Source of the DNA: Carposina sasakii | Lineage: Eukaryota > Arthropoda > Insecta > Lepidoptera > Carposinidae | NCBI GenBank assembly: GCA_014607495.2 | Contig: CP053156.1 | Location: 2,914,001 to 2,978,000 of the forward strand | DNA: 64,000 nucleotides | Direction: 5' to 3' | Shown here: in pieces, positions 49,501-61,500 of the stretch | How positions within the stretch are numbered: the stretch's first letter is position 1 | How the letters are laid out: every line of letters starts with the position of its first letter | Translations under genes and position numbers: made by a program | Notes under the pieces: model-generated | Database searches by the model: none | What the model was told of the DNA's origin: nothing | The model's input: only the letters and a program-made list of their open reading frames with translations

Positions 49501-52500
49501 GGTTCCACGTCTCGGCTCCGTAGGTCATGCATGACCATGGTAGGACGCATTGAATTCCACGGGAATGGGATTCTACAAAGTTTACGCAGACCAAGTCGTG
49601 GGCGGCCGATATGTCCGATATAAATAGTCCAATATTGTGCCCCTTTGTTTTGGATTTACATTGTTGTAAACGATACATTGTAGCACTTTGCTACAGAACT
49701 GATATAGTTTTATCGGCAAGAGTTGACACATAGTTTGTTGATACTGCAGCAGAGAAAATAAATTAAATGTATGAATGTGAGGAGACTTGAACTATATTTA
49801 TGTTGGATAACCTACCTAATTTTAAAGCTGCTTTCGTTCAGTTATTTTACTTTTTTTTTCAGAAAGTGCAGCGACTAACGACTTGAAAATCTGCCGTATT
49901 AGCAGGTACGCAGGTCAAGCATGCGGCAACGAAGATGTATTCCTCTTTGTAGAGAAAGTTAATAAAAGTAAGTATGAAGTATACGTCTTAATATTGAAAA
50001 CTGATTGATAGGCGCTTACAAATTATTTTGCTTCCTTTTAAAACTGGATTAGACAGGTCACATTTTTTTTTAGATTAATCAAAATAGTGCACAAAATAAT
50101 ATATTCGACAAGAAAGCTGTGTACCTTATTTATCGATATCATTCTTTTATATATTAGCTATCTACTTTCTATATTTAGTACTGTAACTATATTTATTTAG
50201 TACTTGTAACCGGTCGCAATCCCTAGATAATCGCTGTCAAAAATGACATTGTGGTTGAATCTGACCGTCACACTTAAAGTTAGTCCCTTTTTATTTATTT
50301 ATTTCATACCTTTTATTTTATCTTAGCCATTCACATTAAGAATTCATAGGGACAGACATGACTAATTAAGTGAGGCGGTCAGAATCGATCACACTATCCT
50401 ACTAAATAAATAAGTTGGAGAAGGCTTATGACATGTCTATGACTGTCTATGTATGGAGTGAGTGGCCTTCTCATTCGAGCACTGAAATCCCTCCACGAGG
50501 ACTCAAATGCTTGTGTGAGAATAAACGGGTCCTACATAGACTGGTTTACCATCGAAATGGGTGTTAGACAGGGATGTGTAGCGTCACCGTGGCTATTCAA
50601 TTTAATCATAGACAGTTGTTCGCAAGGTTTGAAAGACGATGAATGTGGTCTAAGAATGAATGAGTTACTTGTCAAATGCCGATGACGTGGTTTTGCTTGC
50701 GTCTTCGGAGGAGGAGTTGCAGAAAATGGTAACAAAAATGCATGGATCATTTGAAAGTAAAGGGATGAAGATGAATGTAAGTAAGACGAAAGTGATGGTT
50801 TTTGAAAAGGATGAGGTAATGGCGGATTGCAAAATAATGATTGACGTAGAAATATTGGAGCGAGTGACAGAGTTTGTGTATCTGGGGACTTTGTTTACAA
50901 GGGATGGTAAGCATGACAAATATATTGTAAGGAGAGTGAATGCTGGGAATCGGGTGAATGGGGCACTTAATTCATTTATGAGTAGCCAGAAAGTGTCACA
51001 AACGGCACGTTCATAGAGGTGTTTTGGTGCCGACTCTTATGTATGGTAGTAAAAGTTGGGTGTGGCAGAAACCAAAACACCAAAGTCAAGCGAATGCAGT
51101 ATAAATGAGAGCATTGAGAAGTATGTGTGGAGTCACTTTGAAAGATAGAATAAGAAATAAGGTGATCAGAAAGAAGTGTGGTATAAATGAGGACGTTGTG
51201 ACGAAGATTGAGAAAGGTAAGTATGTTGAGATGGGCATGTGGAGAGGATGGATGAAAGTAGATTGACAAAGAAAGTGTACAACGGAAGAGTGGATGGAAG
51301 GGTTGAAAGGGGAAGACCTCGCCGGACTCTCACCGATCACATTGGTGAAATTCTAGAGAAAGGTCAGGTCAAGAGTACCCTAAACCGACGAACGTGCGTG
51401 AAGAATATCATGAAAGTAGATGAAGCGAAAGAGGTGTGTCAGGATCGTAGTAAATGGAGAGCCTAGCCCTACGGGAAAGAGGCGTGATTTTTATGTATAT
51501 GTATGTAGTAAGTCAGTGCCAATACCGATAGACTACGAAAATAGGATTCTTTGAATTAGTCCCGTAGTCGTTTTCGGATACTTTGCGACTGGTTGTCGAT
51601 AACTTAGAAAATAAGTCTGCGGGGCTTTATGGTCGCCAAAGATAATAATGGATTTAGGGCCGATTTTTACAAACATCAGATACTGTCTCAATCATTACCA
51701 AGTTTTAGAGAAAGACAGCATCAACTTTATTCTTCTGATAAGCTATCTGACGTTTGGAAAAATCGGCCCGTAATAAGACAAAATCAAAGAAACTGTTAGT
51801 TATTTTATGACAAAAGCAATATTAACTAATGTCTTTTCTGTACAGAAAACATAGCGATAGAGCTCACTGAATGGAAGGATGATGTGGCCGTTTGGGTGGG
51901 AAAGGGGAAATTCGTGCATACAGATGTTCATCACCAGTTCGGCATTGTATTTAGGTATGCTACATTTTATTACTTATGCACCAAGATAACAGTTTAATGT
52001 ACAAATTGCAAAACAGCTATACTATTATGTGTTTATTTTATTTAGCTATCTTTGCGTGGAATTGGGATTATCTTAGCGTCTGCGTCCGTATTCAACAAGC
52101 AACAGAATGACGCGTTACTTTTTGTCCGATACGGATGATTTTCCTGTGCAGGTACTTCCTTACTAGCAAGTGCTGCGCAGTTTAAGTTTTTAAACTAACG
52201 TAAAATTGTAATAGGTCCTGGGTTCGAATCCTGCTAGGTGCAACAATTGATATGATGAACAATGTTGGTTGAAAACGCTGTTAAACGATTTTAGGGATCT
52301 TAGTCTGGGCTTATGTTAATGTAGTGAAAAGTGTGTGCGTGTATTGTGTGAATTACTTACATACCCACATAAATATAAATAAATAAATTTAAGCCCGCGA
52401 TTCCGTCCGCGTGGCCTGCAGAAAAAGCAAAATGTCGGAATTATCCGGGATAATGAATTGTAGCCTATGTGTTATTCTGATATGTAAGCTATATTATTGT

Positions 52501-55500
52501 GAAGTTTCATCAATATCCATTGAGTAGTTTTTCGCGAAAGAGCAATAAACATTCTTATATACAGTACATCCTCACAAACTTTTGAGTTTATAATATTTAG
52601 TAAGATATAATAGAAGTAAGCGCAAACCGTAACTCTAGACCATACTTATCAGTAGTGAGTAGTCAGTCACTTGGGTTCATGATCGGTTGATAGCTGACTC
52701 ACTGACATAAATATACTTACGTTCTTACTTTGTAACAAATGCACGCGACAGGAATAACTTTAGGTTGTCGATAAAGAATAAGGAACACTTTGATTCGACA
52801 AGGATCGAAGATTTTAGTATTTTTGCCATTTTTAGTTATTTAATACTAGTGGACGCCCGCGACTCCGTCCGCGTGAACTGCAGAAAAAACAAAATGTCAT
52901 AATTGTCCGGGATAAAAAGTAGCCTATTTCCTAGGTTCTTAACTGCGTACCAAATTTCATTTAAATCGGTTCAATAGTTTTGGCGTGAAAGCGAAACAGA
53001 CAGACAGTTACTTTCGTATTTATAATATTAGTAAGGATTTCCTGGTGATATTCTTATTGCTTAAAAGGGCGCTGATAGTAAATACTTTACATATAGGTTT
53101 AAGTACAGTATGATGTCATAAGTAAAGGATGCGAGCGAAGCGAGCGTGATTTTCAAAATGTTTTATCTATGGATCTTACTGATATAACTTAACCTTAGCC
53201 TGTTAACCTTTGCGCTTAGGCTTTATGGGTACTATAATACCTTATTTACATTAAACTTATTCTATTAAAGGACCCCACCATATGTAAACCCGAATATAAC
53301 TTCGGATGTGAAGGTCCAGATAACCCTGGTCCGCCCTAGTGACGGCTGCCGTAGTGACCCCAAGGAGTTCGTCTATAAGGCCAGCCCTGTACAACGCTCT
53401 CTTAAACGGAGGAAGATGAACTCCTACTCGTCTTATTGCTCCTCAGGTATTTATGTTTTAAGAGACTTTTCTATTGCGAAAAATGCTCCGAAAAAAGCGT
53501 GGTGATTATGGGCAAAACCCCCCAAGGCAGTAGCTTGGGGCGTGCCCTGGGGGAGGCCTACGTCCAGCAGTGGACTGCAATAGGCTGAAGACGAAGATGA
53601 TGTAACATTACTTTACACATGACTTTAAAAATCAAAATCGATTATTACTTTACGCGAAAAAACGATACATACATAGGTATATATGATGCTATTGTAAATA
53701 TTTTCAGGTTCATTGAAAAGTATAGGCGATATTCCGGCCCCTGTAGAAATGATTACTGTAAGTACATACACTATTGTCTACAATTTTTTATATCGAATCA
53801 CTCATCAATGTAGTCCACAAATAATTTATTTTTACTTAGTTAGTAAAAAGAAAATGTTAGTGTCTGTTATACTGTACCTATATTGGGAAAGTCGACCAAA
53901 ACAAAAATTGTGTTTTTAAATAATGTTAATTGTCAGTTTCATCTTGTCTGTACCAATGAATTTATTTCATGTACAGATTTATTTGTTTGCCGAGATTTGG
54001 CTAGTGTATAGCTATCGGGATGAAAAATAACGTTGCCAATATGTAATTTAGAAAAGAGATGGTAAAATTCGTCATCCGAGTAATTGACCCGGTAGCTTAG
54101 TGGTTAAAGCGGCTGGCACGGTTTGCAGTGGTCGTGGGTTCGATTCCCACTCGGGTGAAGGATTTTTTTCCATTTTCTTTATTAATAATTTTATAAGATT
54201 TAATGTTGTAAAATTGTCACTTAGTTCGTGCCTCGGAAACTACGTAAAACTGTTGGTCCTGCGCCTGATCTCTCTCTGGTCGTGTCGGCTTTCCGTCCCA
54301 TCGGACTCTGAGAGTGACGGAATAGAGAGTGCATCTGTGTTTGCGCACACATTTGTGCACTATAATATCTCCTGCGTACCTGGCTAATCTCCGTAGAGAT
54401 TGGCCGCCTTGGCCGAAATACGGTTGGAGTGATCACAATTGTCAGTTTAAAAAGAAGTCTACTACCAATCAAGTAAATTGGTTTTATAATTACCGGCTTT
54501 TTTGCCAGCAAAATATAACTTTTTCCATGTTATTGCTAAAACCTTTGAATATTGTTTAAATCAACCTAGGTAGTCTAGCTTTGACAGATATTCCGTTTTT
54601 TTTTCTGTCAAGTATAGTTTGAAACTGTGAAAGCGTTATCGCGTTTAAGATTAGACGGGGTTTTGTAATTGAAAAATTATTTCGAATATACTGTATTTAT
54701 TTCTTTATACATATATAAATACTACATATTAATATCAATTTAAAATTATTATAAATACTTATATCCCTCACGCTAGAGATTTTTCCCTTACGGGGTAGGC
54801 AGAGCACCAACGATAGCACCACATTTCAATTTAAGGGTATATTATTACTAATATTTATTTAATTATTTTTTTCAGAGCAACTAATATTTATTTAATTATT
54901 TTTTTCAGCAAGATGAAACTATCTATGAACCGTTTAATAATATAATACCGGCGTATCAAGTGAGTATCTCTAAAATAATCTCGCTAGTTCATAAAAATCA
55001 GAAATATAGACAATAGATGATTATGATGATGATGTTGTTTGATTTGTGCTATTACTATACGCCAACGTTCCTGGTACGCGCTGTCGTATAACGTCCTATG
55101 ACTGCGTGTGCTAGGAGGGTTGGCGTACAGTACTTGTATAGTGGTGTTATTTTATGCTCACCAGAATTGATGATTTAAAAAATCATACCTATTCGTAAAA
55201 GTTTCTTCGACAGCGGAGCTATTCATTCGCGAATGTTTAAAATAAAAATACTGTCATCTAGCCTATTGTAGTGCTCTGCGTTTACAATATTAAAGAAGTA
55301 CATAATGCGCTGTTTTATACAGGGTGTAACAGAAAGGGTATGTTAAGCGAAAAGCTATGTAAATAACCCACTATAGAGAACCTATTTCCAAAATTTGAGA
55401 CTCGAAATCACATGTTTATTTTTCAAGATTGTATGAACATTCCCGAGTTGTTTAGGAATTCTCCATACTATCTGGAAAAATAAACATCTGATTTCGAGTC

Positions 55501-58500
55501 TGAAATTTTGTGGGTAGGTTCCTTTTAGTGGGCTATTTACGTAGCTTCTCGCTTGCTATACCCTTTTTGTTACACCCTGTATAAGAGATAATTCGATTAA
55601 ACCATGTTTAGTCGTTGGCTTGAGAAAATTTTCCGAACAATTTACCTACGCTTTGCCAGAGATGTGCTAACTTATTAAAAACTCTTCTAGGAATCAATAA
55701 AGTTGTCTCCGTCAAAAGCAGTGGGGTTAGCGGATGCTCTATGCGACAGTGTGAGTTACAACACGCTTCCGCAAGTCGATTTCAAGAGCCCTATGTTTAG
55801 CCTGCCCGGGACCGAAGTGCCGTCGCTACCGCCGTTGCATCTCAGCTCTATGGAGTTGGAGCAACTATTGAAAGATGACACCAATTTGACGGCCGAGGAG
55901 AAGAAAAGCATCACCGAATGTAATTGGGCTGGTATGTTATGTATTTGTTTTTGTAAAATCTAATTTGAACAAAATTAACTTTTAATTACTTTATTTTATA
56001 CAAACCTTGTCCTAGGAATAACATACAGATTTATTTCGATCATTTATAACAACAAAAATAAGTGGTAAAACAGAAAAAAACATGTAACATTATATTTTTG
56101 TAATAGTTAGTAGATTCGATTTATGTTTGTATTATTCATGGGTGGTAAAACTATTTATAATTCGCGCACCATTGCATGGAGTAAGGACAAGGAGTAAAAG
56201 ATATGTATGACATATACTCGTAGTGTCGTTTTAAAAAATTTACGTATTTTTTTCTTTACAGATTATTTCAATATCGCTTCAGATGCGGTAAGTAACACTT
56301 AACTATATATTTTAAAGGAACACTTAAAATACTTGGAATAACTATAATGATTTAAGAAATAAGATACCTGTTTTTTTAAATGATAAGCAAGAGATAAGCA
56401 ATTTACGACCGATTATATTTTAAACTTCCTATGCTGATGCCGGGCTTTCTTCATTAGAATACATCAGCTGCATCTCCTTCCGTGCGTGTCGTAAGAGCCG
56501 ACTATACAGGGTGATTTTTGGTCGTCAACGTTCCCGAAAACCACGGAATCTCATCATCACGATCATTTTTCTCCATGGAAGCATACCTGGGAAGTGTCTG
56601 GTTTCCAAAAAATTAGGGTCCAAAGTTGAGTAAATAGTATGCGTTTTTCTGCATAAATGCACATTGACGCGTGTAGCAAGATTTTTTCCCGAGAAATTAT
56701 TAATATCTGTCTATGAAAAAACATAAACACTGGACACTATAAATTTCGCCCGACCAAGTAATAAAAAAAAAATTCAAATTTTTCGTACCCTAAGGGTGGC
56801 AACGAAAAAAACACCTGTAGAACTCGGACATTCTCTCAGACGATGAGCTAGCAAATGTAGTAAACTGAAATGTCAGTGGGCTGGTCACATCCATCGTAGA
56901 AGCGATGGACGGTGAAGTAAGCGGGATCTCGAATGGAGACCGCCCCTTGGCAATCGTAGCGTTGGACATCCTCCGGTCATAGACTGATGACTTAAAACAG
57001 TGGTAGTGATTGTATAGCAAAAACGGGAGATGGAGCTTTGTGACGTGCTCTGCCACCTACGTCCAGCAGTAGGCTGCAAAAGGCTGACGACGATAACCAA
57101 AACTATGCCTACTCACTGTTATTTATATTTCAGGAACCGGCAGGCAGCTTTGATTTTATTCGATCATCGCAAATAATATCTGATTCAGGAAGGGCCAAGG
57201 TATTTATCTTTATTTTCAGTACATATTATGAAACCCGTGGTGCATCCTGTTATTAAACGAACGAGGCTCTGACGCTTACGAGTAAAGCTTATAATACATA
57301 TTTAGAAAGACTTTTCCAATGCATTTTGGGGAAACACAGCCGTGTTTACATATAAACTAGTGGACACCTGCGACTTCGTCCGCGTGGACTGCAGAAAAAA
57401 ACAAAATGTCGAAATTATGCGGGATAAAAATAAAAAGTAGCCTATGTATTATCCAGGGTGTCAGCTAACTCCATACCAAACGTTATTAAAATTCTCCAGC
57501 CGTTTTTACGTGAAAGAGTAACAAACATTCATCCATACATACTCACAAACTTTCGCGTTTATAATATTAGTAGAATTTAATGATAACATAATGCATATAA
57601 TTTATCTGTAGGGCCAAGAAAAATCACGGGGTGGTCCTTCTTTAATTGTAAAGACCGAAGTGGAAAAGAAACCAGTGGAATACACCGGTCTTTACAAGCC
57701 AGAGGACGGAATGGAGGTCAAAAAGGTAATGTACCAAGTAGGTATCGTGTGTGCATTAATCCTTATCACTACATATTATAATACAAAACCGCTTGCCGCT
57801 GTCTGTCCCTATGTATGATCTATATTATATTATCTTTAAAGTGCTCTCTTACCTAATTAATTAACAGGGCGAAGTGCTGGAAGCCAAATTACCTACTTCG
57901 TCTATAACCTATACCTACTATTTAAAATGCCTAACTGTTTTGTAATACCACGTGTTATTCAATTTATGTCATGGCTATGTAAATATGGAGCCTGATTACA
58001 GATATCTTTTTTTTTTTATTTAATTTTGAGGGTTACCTATATACTTATACCGCTATAAATATCAAAATCGTCGAGTCCGCGCATTAGGGTATCTTTCAAA
58101 GTTAAGACAGTTGTCATAGTAGATTAATTTTCTATTTATTAATAATTGTTTAATTTTAGATTGTAAAGCAGTTATGTGACGCGTTGAAAACGAGAACTGG
58201 GTTTAAGAAAGCGGAATTGAAACAAATGCTGGAGAGGCTATTCGAACTGCGGCTTTCGAACGGGGATAAGTAAGTAAATATTCTGGGATATTGTCATTCT
58301 GGGATTTGGACGTTTCGCAACCTCTGGACATTTTGGGATTTTGACATTATAAACCTAAAGGATTTAATACACACACACATCAGCCTTTTGAAGTCCACTG
58401 CTAAACGTAGGCCTCCCTCAGGGCACGCCACAAAGCTACTACATTGCGGGGTTTTTGCCCATAGCTGACCTTTCATCACCTCTAGCGATACCCATGGGCA

Positions 58501-61500
58501 GACATGGGGTGGTGCTACTCGTATCCTACTCTGCCGACACCACACGGAAAGCATACATTATGTCCTCTCTTTGTTTGTCCTTTGTACGATTATACATAGC
58601 TATAAAAGCAGTATACTTGTACAAAGTTAATTCATATCCCTTTAAACACGGTGTATATTCAATTTCATCGGAGTTACTTAGATGAAATAATTACTAGATT
58701 TATTATTATTTATTACTTATGGCTAAGCGTCTATTGACATAAATTATTACAAGCGAAGTCGAGCCTTATGGTAACTACATAAGATTCAAGTTTAATAATC
58801 TTGTCTATTGCAGTTATTACGTTTAAGTATCAATCACTCGTGCCACTTTCTATAAACATTTCATTGTGAAATAGATACCCAGTATGGGCAAGCTCTAGTT
58901 CGTAACTGTTATAATATTTGCAGCTTCCTACACATGACACTGGTAACCAATCAGCCGTGCGTGGACGTGATTGTCAAACTGGTCCACTCTATGAAGATGA
59001 CGGCGTTGTTGAACCAACCCAACAACAATATGCACACCATATTGCACTTGGCCATTATTAACGACAACCCTAGCCAAGTCTCGCAGTTTATTGCTCACGG
59101 TAAGTTTATTTGCGCTGGTGAAATTCTGATGTTTTAATCGAGCTTAACAGATCCGATTTTTCCAATGATCAAGTTTTAGAAAGAAGAAGAAGACCATCAT
59201 ATTTGTCCTTTAGATAGAGACTATTGGAAAAATCTGTCCTCGGTTCTGTAAGATCTCGCGTATTTTTTAAACAATACTAGCGATCCGCCCCGGCTTTGCA
59301 CGGGTGTAATGCCCTTTCACGTGGACAAAGTCGTGGGCCGTCGCTATAGAAAAGTGGAAAAGAAAAGTTTTTAATTTTTTCTCTCCGTAAGAACCATTCT
59401 CATTTTTCAAGGAATACGCTAAAAAAAAGAGTTAGCAACCTTTGTTCAGCTATTCTCGAGATCTGTGCTTAGCAACACATTTAGGGATTAATTTTTATAT
59501 TATTGAATATTATATGTATCTGGAGAGATTATGCTTACTTATGCCAATATTATGAAATAGCATGGTTCGAAATTATCAAGATAAATATTTTTTTGGATAA
59601 TTATCTGATAATTATCCTATCTGATTTCACACTTAACTTTCTAAAATTTTCTTTATTTAAATTAAAATGTATTTATTACAAAGAGGGTCTCTGTTTTTCG
59701 CCATTATTAAGTAAACAGCAAAGAATAATGTGAGAAATATACAATTTAATTCGAGTTTGCCTTTATGGAGTCTGAACTAAAGTATGAAAGTACGTAAAGA
59801 AGAGAAATACACATTTCTCTCATCAGTCAAATGTTTTTTTTTTGTCTTACACCTTTGGATACGTAAATAAACTTAGATTTATTTTAGTTTCTGAGTTCTA
59901 TAATTATCAAAGATAATTGTCAAGGTATATTTATCAAGATATATTTATCAAGATAATTATCAAAGATAATTATCGTGATAATTATCAATAATAATTACCA
60001 CTTCGAACCTTGTGAAATAGTATTGAAATTACTATTTACAGTTATGTGTGTTACGAACAAAGTTTTTCTTAACGCCATTACATCCGAAAGACCAATGTAT
60101 TAGCAATATTGTGCTATTAGATTTCTTAGTCATAAATTAACATGTATCTCCCGGCAATGTTTAATTTACGTACATTTGTATAAATCTAATTGACAGTAAA
60201 GTTATTTCACCTTTTAAGTTTATTAATGAATCCTGATATATATGCGGCTAGTATAATAATATAGCGTGCTCGCTCTTTAGGTTGCGATCCTATGCTGGAA
60301 GACAAGGACGGCAACAATGCGGTACATTTGGCGGTAGAGTACCAAAGTTGCTTGGAGCCTTTACTGAAATCCATCAAAACTCACAAAGTTGCCTGTGATC
60401 TTGACGCCTATAATGGAGGTAAGGGTGTCATATGGAATAACAGTTAATTTTAATAATATCTAGACAATATCTTACACAATTATTATACAGTTTGCGAATA
60501 TTGCTAATAATGTACTTTAACGTTAATTAACTTTATTAAGTATACCATGTTTGGAGCAAATAAATAGTCAGTTCAATTCATTTATTTGCACAAAATAGGC
60601 GTACAATAAAATATAACATTTGTAAGTTATTGGTAGTAGGTAGGTACACAGTTGTGTACTTAATTATAATAAAAGTTGTGGTTAATATTCAATGTGCAAG
60701 TAAGTATAGTCATCATTTCATTTTATATCGAACTAGTTGATATGTGAATAAAGTGTCTTGCTTATTATTACGCATTATTACATTTTATTGGGGATATTGA
60801 ATTTAAAACTTATTCATATTCTTTATTGTACACAAAACTTTATATCAAATACAGAGAAATCACAAAAGCGTGCAAGAGATTACTTTCAGCATACCAGATA
60901 ACAAAGTGAGACAAGCTTACTTTAAAATTTCCTCCAAATATATATTTGGAGCTAGTTCTAATTAATTAATATATTCCTAAAATTTGATGCAGAAAAACAA
61001 ACAGCGCTTCATCGAGCAGCAGTAACGGGTTGTGAAGTAAGCGCGGGTTTACTGCTAAGTGGTGGCGCTAGTAACAACGCGAGAGACTCGGAAGGACGCT
61101 CGCCTTTACACCTGGCGGCCTACGACGACTCTCTCAACATTATAAAGTGCCTTTTGCAACATATTCCTAGCGTAAGTGCTACATACATCGTACATACAGA
61201 CCTATATAATATAGTCACGCCCATTATGCCCCGAAGAGGTTGGGTCGAGTTAGCCTATTGACACATTCACTGCCGGCAGACTTTCTAAGGGTGCCGATAT
61301 CAGGTCAACGCCTAGTGCCAAGATGCAAATCCACGTAGTAAGTTGTGAAGCCTACCGCCGATTTTCGGCCACAAATACTGCAATCTAGCTACCGGAACGA
61401 ATCCAATGTTGAATTCCGTGTCATTCTAAAATTCTAAATAGTGGCACGATTCGCTTGTTCGTCTATAATTTATGTGTAATTTGGTCGGTCAAAATCATTA

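Noticed and set aside
53301..53505. Read-through of the Relish exon 8 donor as a separate isoform
   Set aside because: The frame continues only about 20 codons into intron sequence beside a LINE tail, with no supporting poly(A) signal.
54088..54160. Functional tRNA gene
   Set aside because: Boxes A and B are present but the anticodon stem pairs poorly, and the sequence continues into a SINE body that recurs at 28645.
55703..55963. Short open frame ending CICFCKI after Relish exon 11, as a truncated isoform by intron retention
   Set aside because: It is possible, but no AATAAA lies soon after and the exon 11 donor GTATGT is good. Any short open read-through would look the same.
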